From Nigrospora sphaerica (lineage: Eukaryota; Ascomycota; Sordariomycetes; Amphisphaeriales; Apiosporaceae), in assembly GCA_018287875.1 (NCBI GenBank), contig JAGVVL010000001.1:7812001-7876000 (forward strand): a DNA stretch of 64,000 nt, read 5' to 3'. The position numbers and the translations under genes are program-made. How positions within the stretch are numbered: the stretch's first letter is position 1; each line of letters starts with the position of its first letter. The notes under the pieces were generated by a model, which saw only the letters and a list, made by a program, of their open reading frames with translations, did not search any database and had not been told where the DNA came from. Below, one piece after another: positions 35,683 to 46,705 of the stretch.

Positions 35683-35971
35683 TGACCCGACTATGCAAGG
35701 CATGGCAAAAGATGGTCTTCATAGCTGTAGCTAGAGGTTCTAGTAGGATAATTAGGGTCAATGAGATATACCCATAGCTTAGAATACAACGCCATCCCCT
35801 CTCCTGCGCAGGTATCCAACACCCACACGACCGATTTGCATTGGTTCGAACGCACCTGTACGGGCGACTCACGCATGTCCCATCGGTAAATGGTGCACTG
35901 AAGCAGCAGGCCCGGCCAATGATCGATCACCTGTGTAGTGACATTCACTCTTCCTCTTGAACCAATCATAC

Positions 35972-37525
35972 CTAGTCCATATGCTCCAGAATAGAGCTTA
36001 CGGTGTCCACGACGCTCTTCTCAAGACTGGTGTACTCGATGCCCAGCATCTGTTTCGACTTTTGGTTATCGAATTGGTACACATCGGGGGGGAGATCGTC
36101 CTCGGTCTGATCCAGCGGCGGAAGGCTGTCCCGTAGATGCGGACAGGCGCGCACGATGATGTCGGCGATGCGCCTGTTGGAAAAGTGGCCTCCCCTACCA
36201 AGGCTCCGGGGTCAGTACCTGTTTCCAACCGGCTTACAGGGGAAACCCCCAAGGGGGTCTGTCTGGTGCGGGCAACGTTGCGGGAAAGGGGAGGGGGTTG
36301 CAAGCGTCTCCCTCGGCCCCTGCCGTAGGACACAACGAGGGCGTACTACTTACACGAGGTAGAAGCGGTGGCCGCCTGCCTCGGGCCGCTGGAGCGCGCG
36401 CAGGTGGGCGAGGGCGACGTCGCGCACGTCGACCCAGGTGAAGACGGGGGCGGTGGGCTCGAGGCCGGCGCGCATGCGGCCGAGGACCATGTCGCGGATC
36501 CGGTGGTTGGACGTGTTCATGGCGTCGAGCCCCGGCAGGCCCCGCTGGACGGGCCCGAAGTTGTAGGTCGGGTTGATGACGACGAGGTCGAACCGGGGCT
36601 TCTCCGTCTCGATGAAGGACCAGGCGGCGCGCTCCGAAAAGACCTGCATCCCCGGGACCCCCCGGAGAGCCGGGGCGTACCTGTTAGTAACCCCGCGTTC
36701 CTATAACCCCCCGGGAGAGGAAAAGAGAGGGGGGGGGAGGGGAAACTGCGGACCTTGCTGCAACGGTAGGTGCTCATGGGGTCCATGGCGTCCTCCCACG
36801 TCACGGGCGCCCAGTGCGTCTCGTCGTAGACCTTGGCGTGGCTCTTGGGGTTGAGGATGGCGGCCGAGGACGAGGTGATGACGACGCGCCGGACCGACGA
36901 CGCGTGCGCCTTGATGGACCGGAGGATTCCCGTCGTCCCCTTGATGGCCGGGTCCAGGAAGTCCTTGACGGGGTCCTGGACATTCATGTGGTACGGCGAC
37001 GCCGTGTGCACCACATACTCGAACGGCTTGTCCGCCGATTGGAATACCTATTTGTCCGCGCGGGGAGATCTGCTGCTTAGTTTGGGGGTGGTTCTTCGGG
37101 GGCACGCTGGGAGAAAACAGGGGACCTACGGCGTCAAAGGCGCCCTCCCGGGCAATGTCCGGCAGCACGGCGTACGAACACCGGTGCGACGCGTGCTTGA
37201 GCGTCTTGATTATCGTGCGGCCCTTTTCCTCGGTCCGGGTCGTTACGACGACTTCGAAGCTGGTGGCGACTTGTCAGCGGCATCTCTTGTCTTGGCCGTC
37301 CTCACCGCGGCCCGGGGGGGGGGGGGGGGGTTGACGAACCCATCGTCCAGGAGATAGTCCAAAATGTGAGAGGCGATGAAGCCACTCCCGCCTGTTCTCC
37401 CTCTGTCAGAGCCGCCGCGGCACGAGAGAAAGAAAGAAACCGGGGGATACGTTACCGGTCAGGAGCACCTTTCCCTTAAGGGGTTCGGGTGACTGGCTCA
37501 GTCCGGATTGGCCTAGGAACGGCAT
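35972..37525 (-). CDS. NAD(P)-dependent extended SDR (dihydroflavonol reductase / Gre2-like)
   Basis: Exons, in transcript order, are 37456-37525, 37340-37391, 37130-37259, 36754-37047, 36354-36643 and 35972-36194, giving 352 residues. The Rossmann nucleotide loop is KVLLTGGSGFIASHIL, split by intron 1. Next come VVTTRTEEKG, VVHTASPYH and the catalytic triad (ITSSSAAI Ser, then the Tyr/Lys pair TYRCSK). The C-terminal substrate part contains VINPTYNFGP and FTWVDVRDVALAH. Such enzymes reduce aldehydes or ketones in the cytosol; the substrate cannot be told. Intron 2 carries a 17-base homopolymer. The gene is divergent from a FAD monooxygenase over 478 nt, which suggests co-regulation and perhaps a small oxidative pathway. 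Confidence 0.9.
37314..37330. repeat. G17 homopolymer inside an SDR intron
   Basis: Seventeen G on the plus strand (C on the coding strand) start ten bases after the donor of SDR intron 2 (37260-37339). Being intronic, length changes would not shift the frame but might affect splicing or assembly accuracy. Confidence 0.85.
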
Positions 37526-38003
37526 GTTGCACGAATGGCGACGTCTTCGGAGCACGACCACGGAAGAATCTGCGAATACGGACGCGGAACCGGCGGGACC
37601 ACCAAGCTTTTTATATGACGAACATGGCGCCGAGAAGGAGGAACTGGCGCTGAACCAGGGTGTTTCATCCTGCATTCTCGGCCGGCTCGGGGTTCCGGTT
37701 GATTACCCCCACTCAACACCGAAAGGAGGGGAGCATTTTACAAGTGGCGGCCGGTAAGCCGCCCGGTCTTATTTACCCTGCGTATGCCTTCCCCCCGTCC
37801 TACCCAACCTACACCAGGGGCCAAACCGACTGACTGCAACTGCCACAGCCTGACCAAGAACACAACTCCCAGCCCGGACCAGCGTCGCTGACATTCGCCC
37901 TTGTGTTGCATGTGGAAAAGGCCTCTCAGGTTGATGTCGGCGGGCCTAACTTGCTGATACAAATACCCCTCCCCCTCCCCCGCCCCCTGTGACTTTTATC
38001 ACC
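37526..38003. promoter_or_regulatory. Shared divergent promoter with palindromic CGG sites
   Basis: 478 nt separate the two start codons. Toward the SDR gene a TATAAAAA box lies at 37608-37615 on the minus strand, 83 nt from the ATG. CGGGGTTCCG at 37688-37697 is CGG-N4-CCG. GGCGGC-N6-GCCGCC at 37746-37763 is a perfect inverted repeat containing CGG-N8-CCG. Inverted CGG triplets are the usual half-sites of Zn2Cys6 fungal regulators. No regulator gene is present in the window, so control by such a factor is inferred. Confidence 0.5.
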
Positions 38004-39448
38004 ATGCCCTTCCTAGAGCTCACGGCCAGCACGTCGCCGTCACGAGACTCGGCAAGCGATCCCCGGCTGCACGTCGCCATCTTGGGCGGCGGCATCACCG
38101 GCATCACGCTGGCCCTGGGCCTCCTGAGGCGCGGCGTCAAGTTCACCATCTACGAGCGGGCCAGCGCCTTCAAGGAGATCGGTGCCGGCATCGGCTTTAG
38201 CCCCAATGCCGAGGAGGCGCTCAAGGCCCTCGACCCGCGCGTCCACGAGGCCTACCAGAACCTCTGTACCCCCAACGGCGAGGACTATTTTCAGTGGGTG
38301 AACGGCTTGAACGACGAGCTCATGTTCAAGCTGTACCTGGGCGAGCAGGCCTTTCGGGGCTGTCGCCGGTGCGAGTTCATTGACGAGCTGGCCAAGCTGG
38401 TGCCCGAGGGCCGCGTCAAGTTCTCCAAGGAAATCGACATGCTGGTCGACAGCGAGGAGGGACCGGTGCAGCTCAAATTCAAGGACGGGACCGTCGAAAG
38501 CGCCGATATAGGTGAGCAACCGTCAACGCCTTCCCTGCGCGGCTTTACTGCTGGCTGACACTCCCCCCTCGTGCAGTCATCGGCTGCGACGGCATCCGCT
38601 CGCGCGTGCGGCAGCTCCTCCTGGGCGAGGACAACCCGGCTTCGTACGCGACGTACAGCCAAAAGTTCTGCTTCCGGGGGCTTGTGCCCATGGCCGAGGC
38701 GCGCAAGCACATGCCGGCGTACCGGACGACGACGCGCTTCATGTACAACGGGCCCGACGCGCACTCCATCACGTACCCGGTGGCCATGGGCGAGTACCTC
38801 AACGTGCTGCTCGTCGTGTCGGATCCGGAGCCGTGGCGGGCCGAGGGCGGCAAGCACACGGCGCGGGGCTCCAAGGACGCGGCTGTCGACGCCTTCGCCG
38901 GCTGGCACGCGACGGCGCGCGCCCTCGTCGACCTGCTGCCGGCCGAGCTCGACAAGTGGGCCATCTTCGACATGCTCGAGCACCCGGCGCCCGCCTACGC
39001 CCGCGGCCGCATCGCCGTCGCCGGCGACGCCGCCCACGCCTCGGGCCCCCACCTCGGCGCCGGCGCCGGCTTCGGCATCGAGGACGCCCTTGCCCTCGCC
39101 GCCCTGCTGCAGGCCCTGGACCGCGCCTGGGCGACGACGACGGCGACGACGCCGTCGCGTCCGACCGACGGCGACGCCCCCTTCAAGGCCGGCGCCGCCC
39201 GCGCCCGCGCCGAGCTGGCCCAGGCCGCCCTCGCCGCCTACAACGCCGTCCGGTACGACCGCGCCCAGGAGCTGCCCGGCCTCACGCGCGAGGCCGTCGA
39301 CCTGTTCCAATGGAACGACCCGCAGGTCGGGTCCGACGCAGCCAAGTTCGGCAGCGAAATCACATGGCGCTTTCACAAGATCTGGAAGTACGATGTCGAC
39401 GGCATGGTGAGAGATGCCTTGGCCGATTTTGCGGCGCGGACGCAATGA
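38004..39448 (+). CDS. FAD-dependent aromatic monooxygenase (salicylate hydroxylase-like)
   Basis: Exons are 38004-38511 and 38577-39448, joined by a 65 nt intron, giving 459 residues. The FAD-binding dinucleotide fold is HVAILGGGITGITLALGLL, followed by the beta-2 acidic end FTIYERA and GAGIGFSPNA. The class A flavoprotein motifs GCDGIRSRVR (DG motif) and GDAAHASGPHLGAGAGFGIE (GD motif) are intact. No signal peptide or membrane anchor is seen, so a cytosolic enzyme using NAD(P)H and O2 on an aromatic or polyketide-like substrate is expected. Family members act in salicylate and other aromatic catabolism or in secondary metabolism; the substrate is unknown. It shares a promoter with the SDR gene, and both proteins happen to start MPFL. 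Confidence 0.92.
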
Positions 39449-39908
39449 GGGAAGCCCAAGGTCGCAGTGTCGCAGGGTTTCGGTGGCGTTGATTGTTCGG
39501 TTGGATGGAAATTAGTTGCCTTTAAGATATACCAAATAAGTAGAGACGGGGCATTAAGGACGTCGCGTTCAATGCTTATTCAATTGTCTCGCTTTTCGGT
39601 CGGCTAATGAAGGAATCCCTTGAGTGCTTGATCATCTAGAGGCCCTGCGTTCGGGACTTATTACCCGACTGGAATATATATGTATATATATGGCAATATA
39701 TGAAGCAGATGAACAATTTTCAAAGGAATGGGTTAATGAACATTGCTTTCCTGCTCGGCTAACAGCAGCGCATGCAGCGAGGATATACTCGCTGGAATTG
39801 TCTTGTTAAGTAAACCAGAAAGAAGGGCCAGAAAGAAGGGCCAGAAAGAAAGACCTGAAGAAGATTAGAGAAGAAAAAGAAGATTACAGTGGGAAACGGC
39901 AAAAATGA
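39449..39908. other. AT-rich 3' spacer next to the tRNA
   Basis: After the monooxygenase the composition drops sharply to AT-rich, with TATATA runs near 39670-39705 and purine-rich tandem repeats. No gene is seen. The AT-rich character continues past the tRNA to about 40100. Confidence 0.55.
39815..39853. repeat. Three tandem 13-mers
   Basis: CCAGAAAGAAGGG occurs twice, followed by a third copy that diverges at its end. A purine-rich stretch continues to the tRNA terminator side. Confidence 0.8.
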
Positions 39909-40009
39909 CGACACCTGTGTGATTCGAACACACGCCCCCGAAGGGAATGCCTGGCACTACAGATATATTCTATAGCAGGGCATCGCGTTAACCACTCCGC
40001 CAAAGTGCC
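39909..40009 (-). tRNA. tRNA-Ser(GCU) with 20-nt intron
   Basis: The minus strand folds as a class II tRNA. The acceptor GGCACTT (40003-40009) pairs with AGGTGTC (39910-39916). The D stem is GCG/CGC, the anticodon stem ATGCC (39979-39983) pairs with GGCAT (39947-39951), and a long variable arm CCC-TTCG-GGG is followed by the T arm GTGTG-TTCGAAT-CACAC. The anticodon GCT is at 39974-39976. A 20 nt intron (39953-39972) sits one base 3' of the anticodon, the canonical place. Two G:U pairs in the acceptor are tolerable. Confidence 0.9.
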
Positions 40010-42111
40010 TGATTGATTGTTGGCAAATCTGTGACTTATCGTAAATTATATCAGCTTATCACAGCCAAACTCTGATATCTGCTCCATAGGACTCTACTCA
40101 CACACCTTACGGCCTTTTCCCACGAGTTGCCTTTCCTGAATGGGTTTATTCTATAAAATACAGTGGATTATGCCCATGTGTGAACCAGTCGCAGTGGTAA
40201 CAGCGGCCAGAAGCAAAATTGGGATGCGGCTCCTGACGGCTCGAAGCGGGAGACCCGCGAATCGCTAGTGGGATAGAAGCTGGAGTGTGGCATGGATTCC
40301 CGCCCTGGCAGATAATGGGCCTCGGTCGGACCAGCTGTTCAAAGCTCACCGTAGCCCCGGCCCACCCCCCCGGAAGCGCTTTGATGAGAATGCGACGCAG
40401 TGACACCTTTAGCTTCGGCAATGGTCGGTCGCAGAGGTCGGCAATTCCATCTCCCCTCCTTTCTTCCAGTCTTCGGTGTGGTCCAGCGAGCCGTTGGGGC
40501 CATGGGAAGGGTCGGCCTCTACGAAAAAGGTCGCGTCGTCTCTGGGCGGTCGAGGCGGTTGCTGTGCCAGACCAGGACATCGTATATAAACATTGTGTGT
40601 CAACAGCAAAAGAACTTCTCATATGGTGTGTTGGCGTGCCCGCTGCACGCGCCGCCGGCCAATAGAAGCTGCCCGGACTCCCGCGCTATCGGTCCCCGTC
40701 TCGGTCGCGTCTCCCCACTGCAGCCGGTATCCGCGGTCTTGTGTGGTACGGCTCCATGGAAAAAGCACCAACGACACTTGGAGCGACACAATTCGTTCCT
40801 CGGCGAGCCGTGGACACAGTGCTGCTGTGGCTCCTGACACAACCGCCGCCGGCAGTCGGGTGGATAGGAAGCAAAAATCATCAAGGAGAAAAGAAAACCA
40901 GCGCAGAGTGAGTTTTATGCGCCCCCAATCCCATGCCCGCATGGCTTGATGTGTGCAGGGAAGCCCGAGTAGACGGGCTGAGACGTGGGAGATAGCCACG
41001 GCAAGGTTCCTTAAGAGCGGATGGGCCTCTCTCTGTTGGAATTCCAACCTTGAAATGCCGTAGTTGAAATTACGGACCAACCTTGCCACCGTCGGGCAGA
41101 GACAGGCATGCGGCTAGCACGAGATTGCTGTCTTGATCCCTTGACGGGTGTGTTGTAACAACGAGGCCGGGTGCCCACGCTGCCGCAGCACAGGCGTAAG
41201 ACTACCTCTCTTTCCCTCCCAGGCACCGCTTCATGCAACCAAGCACCCACACTGACCAGCACATCGCCCTCTCGCCAGCTTTCATCACTTAGGTCTCTTT
41301 TCATCTTTTCTGCCTGGTGTGGGCTTGCTGGATACCAGAGCCCCCGGCACGGATCAATCGTGTCACGAATCGCACCCCCCGTGCATGGAGAGACGCAGAC
41401 CGACAAGCCTTTTGTGCTCATAACTACCCCGTCGTGGCCGTGACCACCATCTCGACCTACACACAGCTACCGACAATCCACACTCACCCCCACCACCACC
41501 ACCTCATTCCACCACCGCCCACTAGATACCTCCAGGTACACCATACGGACGCACGCACGTACGCACAAACGGTGTCTTGGAAGCGTTGGCAGCACCATCA
41601 TCCATTGTCCTTGCTCTCGTGGGGGGGAGGGAATCCAGCAAGCCGCAGCCAGCCATCCCAGAGCAGAACAGCCTGGAGAATATAGGGTTCCGCCGCGGGC
41701 TGTCCCAAACTCTTTCCCGGCCTCTCCGTTTCCCCTGTCTTTCACGGCCCCAACTCTGGCAGATCCACTGGCAATTAGAGGGCCTGCCTAACGTGTCGCT
41801 TTGCCTGCCCGTCCCCAGGGGCATATCCGTCCTGGTGGTTCGCAGCCCGCCTCCGTACGAACTGGCGCGAAGCTATTTCGCCGTTAAACATATCGACTGA
41901 CGAGCTACTAACGGCCAGGCATTGGGGGCTCTCTCCCTTTTGGTAGCGCCCTCCCACCCTCCTACCCGCCTGTCCGGTTTTCCACCACACACGCCCCCCC
42001 CCCCCTTCATTGGGGTCAGAGGCTGTTCTGGTCATCTTCTGGGTGTGGGTGGATAGATTGGGTTGGCATATTGGATGAAAACAAAAACAAGCTTCCTCCC
42101 ACTAGGTCACC
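40010..42111. other. Spacer upstream of the CLIP gene
   Basis: 2.1 kb. The first 100 nt remain AT-rich. The part from about 41460 is pyrimidine- and CA-rich and is probably the promoter and leader of the CLIP gene. A C12 run lies at 41994-42005. No gene is supported. Confidence 0.45.
41994..42005. repeat. C12 homopolymer in the CLIP gene leader
   Basis: Twelve consecutive C about 110 nt upstream of the ATG at 42112. Confidence 0.8.
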
Positions 42112-44796
42112 ATGACTTCGCTTGCCGCACCCGCCGCCAGCAGCAACAGCAGCCGCGGCTTCCTGCCTACTCCCCAACAACGCAAGGCCTTGGTGCGAAA
42201 CAATAAAAAGAACACGGCGTCGACCCCCAACCTGAACTCCGTCTACGCTGCGCACTCGCGACTTGCTCCTAGCGCCGCCGCCGCCGCCCCAGCACTGACC
42301 CTAGGGTCACTGGCCTCCATTCCCGACGACAGCGAGAGCTACGCATTCAACAGCGTCCTGAACGACGACCCTGACCATCCCCCCACCACCGCCACTGCCG
42401 ACCACCAAAACGCCGCAGGCAGCCGTAGCAACCACCACAACCATCTCGACCCCGGTCCCGCCATCCAGCGACCAAACACGGCTTTGTCTACACGCAGAAT
42501 GGGGCCTGTGACGCCCGGACGAGGCGGCGATGACGTTGGCGTGGGCGACGTCGTCGATGTCCCCGGCGCCATGTATGGAACCGTTCGCTTCCTCGGCCCC
42601 GTCGCCGGCAGGAAGGGCACCTTCGCCGGCGTCGAGCTGCATCCCGACTTTGCAGGCCGCGGAAAGAACAACGGCGACGTCGACGGGTAAGTCGTATTAC
42701 CCCTTGTTGCGCCGTGCCTTTCAACGTCTCGGACCGCAGGCCAGCAGCTCATTCCCCTCCCCCCCTACAGTGTCTCCTATTTTACCACCCTCACGCCCGG
42801 CGCCGGCATATTTGTGCCCATATCCAAACTCTTCAAGCGCGCCACCACGTTTGCCCACTCACCCACACACAACTCCCTCGCCGCGATGAGAAGCCACAGC
42901 CGGAATGCCTCCAACACCACCACCCCTACCCCGTCGCTACCCAAGTTCAGCCAGTCCGTTGGGCCAGGCCGGGCGGCAAGCCCGGGCGGCAAGCGACCCC
43001 GCGTGTCCCTGGCGCGGCCCGAGTCTCCCGTACGCAAAATGCAGCTCAGCCCGGCGCCGCGTCCCGCCCTCGCCACGCCTGCCGCCAACCCGCAAGGCGG
43101 GCCTCGCTATGGCTCGCCCTCTATGGGCAAATTCTCTGCGAGCGTTCGGGGCACTTCTGGCGATCCCAATAAAAGACCCGAACGCAAGGCGAGCGTAAGC
43201 CACCGGAGCGCCTCGGCCCTGGGACAGGTGGCGACCAACTACAGTGATGAGGAAATCACACCCGGGGGTCGGCACACGGCCAGTAACGGAAGTATGGGGT
43301 CCATGTCCAGCCTCAAGTTCCGCCCGGCATCCCGTGCCACTGCAGCAGCGAACGAGGAAGAGGTGGAACGGCTCAGGGCCCACCTCGAGGATCGCGAAAG
43401 GCAGCTCCGGGACCAGGCGTCGGCTCTCGCCGAAATGGAGAGCAGTGTCGCGGAGCTCACGGCGCTGATGGAGGGCGGCGACTTCGGAATGAGCCGAGCT
43501 AATAACTTGGACGGCAAGGACACGACACAGCTGCGAGCCCTACTCAAGGAGAAGAACGAAAAAATCGCCATGCTCACTGCCGAGTTCGACGCCCACCGCG
43601 CCGACTTCCGCAGCACCATTGATACATTAGAAATGGCCAGCACCGAGACGCAGCGTGTCTACGATGCCAAAATAAACGAAATGGAGCAGGAAATCCAAGA
43701 CATGCAGGAACGAGCAGAAGACGTCGAAAGCGTCGCCCGCCAGCTAAAGCAGCTAGAAGAGCTGGTCCAAGAGCTCGAGGAAGGCCTCGAGGACGCCCGC
43801 CGAGGCGAGGCCGAGGCCCGCGGCGAGGTCGAGTTTCTTCGGGGCGAGGTGGAGAGAACGCGCACTGAACTGCGGCGCGAGCGGGAGAAAGCATCGGCCA
43901 GTATCAACAGCGGGTCGGCCGAGTCCGGGGACGCCTCCGCGCTGTCGAAAGAGTTGGAGAAAAAAGAGGACGAGATTAGAGGTCTCAAGGCCATCATCCA
44001 CTCTCTCAGCCGGGACGCCCCGCCGGGCAACGACAACGAGTCGCTGGACAATGCGTCACCGCAACCACCGAACAGCGAGTCCATCGAGGCCCGGGTAGCA
44101 CGGGAGCAAATGGAGCGCGAGCTCAACGAGCTTCGGGCCATGGTGGAGAGCAAGAGCAGCCGCGAGGAGGAGCTGGAGCGTGAGGTTGAAAGCCTACGGC
44201 GAAGCAATGTGACCAACATAACCAGCGCGCAGCGCGAAAGCCTCGCCACGGTCCGCAACGCCGACCGGCCGGCCTACCACGAATCGGAAGGTTCCATTGC
44301 CGAGGCCGACGAAGCACGCGAGCCTGTACACAAGCACAAACGCGTGGCCACGCTGGACAAGCTGCCCGAGAGCGATGCCTACTCTTCCGTTACTGAGAGT
44401 AGCACGCTCTGGTGCGAGATCTGCGAGACGGCCGGTCATGACATTCTGACTTGCACCAACATGTTTGGACCGCAGCAGACGCGGTCCGCCGGCAGTTCCG
44501 TCCCCTCCGCGGCCGAGGACGAGGAGGACCAGGAAGGCCATGAGGGTCAGGGGGAGACTCGGCATCTCAACGTGCCCAACACGGACGAAGCCATTATGCC
44601 CAGGCCGCTCACGCCGGCCAGGTCGGCACCTGCACCTACGGCCCCGCCCGCCAAGGTCAACGTTCTGCCCAATCCGAGCGACTCGGGCCCCCTGGCCGGC
44701 AAAGACAGCGGAGTGATCGACCCGGAGAAGTGGTGTGCTCTTTGTGAGCGTGACGGCCACGAGAGCATCGACTGCCCCCTCGAAGACGGGTTTTAG
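42112..44796 (+). CDS. CLIP-170-type microtubule plus-end protein (Bik1/Tip1/ClipA)
   Basis: Exons are 42112-42686 and 42771-44796, joined by an 84 nt intron inside the CAP-Gly domain, giving 866 residues. A disordered N-terminus of about 145 residues is followed by one CAP-Gly domain: GDVVDVPGAMYGTVRFLGP, GTFAGVELH and the signature GKNNGDVDGVSYF. A basic Ser/Pro linker and a long coiled coil (about residues 340-690) follow. Two CCHC zinc knuckles, WCEICETAGHDILTC (739-753) and WCALCERDGHESIDC, stand near and at the C-terminus. This order defines fungal CLIP-170 homologues, which track growing microtubule ends, bind dynein factors and guide polarized growth. Animal CLIP-170 has two CAP-Gly domains; fungal forms have one, as here. 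Confidence 0.94.
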
Positions 44797-46705
44797 TCGC
44801 TGGGTATCCTGCCGGGCTCGGCTATGTACTTATAAGCGACAAACAGCGTTAACTGTACCGTTATTGCATTGTTAGATCCTGCGTGCTTCTTTGCGTCAAG
44901 CCCGCCGCCTCTACTTCTAGCGATGATACCACACGACCTCTTACACACGAGGACATTCCCACAAAGCTGTTGTTGTCATACGGCCGTGCTTCGGGCGGAC
45001 GGTACGGTCTGTTCCTACCAAAGAGGAGATTATTGCATTAACGTACCGAGTACACGCGCCGCAGAACCTGGCCGTTGGGGCTTGGCACATGGGGGGCACC
45101 ATGGGGATGGAAGTGGGATGAGTTTGCGACATGGCCATTGGGTGCCCCACTGCATAAGGTATGCATGTATGTATACTGACGAAGGTACATAGGGATGAGT
45201 TAAGGAATCCGTCCGTATCATACGCTTGGTAGTGTGTTGGTAGGAGGTTACTTCCTCGTATAACGATGCTTCTCCTATCCCGCATAGCCTTCGCATTCGA
45301 AGGAGGATATGGTAACGTATGATACGTACGGACACGTACATGCATCGTGCATGGTAATACGCCCCCAGCTGCATACGCGGCACAGGAGTTGCAGGTAGCA
45401 TGCAGACGGGACGCACAGTAGCTGTATGGGTAAGTGTATGTAAGGTTCAGGGGCTAAGGGCGGGGGTATTGGCGGGCTGGATCGACGACGTAAACCCGTT
45501 CCACAGGGCGCGCCCATCGGGGTTTAGTGCTTCCCCGCATACAACAAGCGTATGTACCTACGGTAGCCGGACGATCCGGTTTCCCCGCATGCCGCCGGTG
45601 CTTTTCCTTGCTTGCCCAGCCTGCCCAGGGACGCGCAGTCGTCAGCGCTTCGCTCGTTCGATGAAACAGTGGGTGGCTGGAGGAGGGTGAAGCTTCCCTT
45701 GCCCCCTCCGCCCCCAAGCTGCCCGCGAGCCGGAGGAAGCTGGCCCACGGAAGAAGGAGTGGAGGGACGCCGAGGTGGCTGAGGCTGGCAGCTAAGACGA
45801 GAAAGCCGAACGTGCTTCCCGCCCTCAAGATCTCTCCTCCCCGTGCCACACCGCCCGGCGGGCACACTAACCGCTGCGTAGGTGGTATGCAGGGGGGAGG
45901 ACACGGCTTGTGCATCAGTACCTGGGAAGCTTCCGAGCTTCGAGAAAGTCAATTCAATTGCGTCTAGCTCGCCAAAGTGATGGTGCTTATTGTTCAATTG
46001 GGCTGCCGTGCGTTCATTGCAACTACACCTACATTACCCTATAGAAAAGGAATATACTCGAGCCCATTGGTACACTCGTTTGGGTGGTCCTCATACGGAC
46101 ACATCGTACATGTGCGGGAGCTATCCGTTCGAAGCTGCAGTGATCCTGTCCTGTCTCGGACCTCCTTGCCACCAACCAACAATACGACGGGCCGTCTCAG
46201 AAGCAGGTTGGCAGGTGCCCGGCAGCATGACATTGTGCGTCCATTCATGTCCTGCTCTAGAAGAAAGTGGCGGTGGTGCAGGCTGTTCATGCGAGTAGCA
46301 CATACCAACCTACATAGGTACTTCTGTTACCGTAAATATAGAAGTGCATACCTACATCCTCTAATGCAGACAATTCACCCCGATCCACGTCCCTCCCCCT
46401 CCTTCCATCCTAATAGGTGGTGGCCCATGTGACCTAAGCTCCCTTCCCATCAACTCCATACCTTGTCCTCCCCTCCATTACCTTACCTTTCACTACCTCA
46501 TCCGCCGCCACATCCATCACCTCCCCCCCCTCCCGTTCCGAGCCCGAATTTGAGCTCAACCTCCACCTCGACAAACCCCCATTCTCCCGCCCACTTTCTT
46601 TGCTCTTCACGCCGCATTTCGAGGCCGACGCTCTTTCTTTTGCACCATCGTCAGCCTCGATCGGGCATTGCATCTCATATCGCCGGGTTCGTACCATAGA
46701 CCATC
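44797..46705. other. Spacer and Ams1 leader
   Basis: 1.9 kb. The last 270 nt before the Ams1 ATG are strongly pyrimidine-rich (CTCCCC and CACCTC runs), typical of a fungal core promoter and leader. The rest has no supported gene. Confidence 0.5.

Noticed and set aside
38512..39492. 326-codon plus-strand frame overlapping the monooxygenase
   Set aside because: It runs in another frame of exon 2; the true frame has intact FAD motifs and the correct stop.
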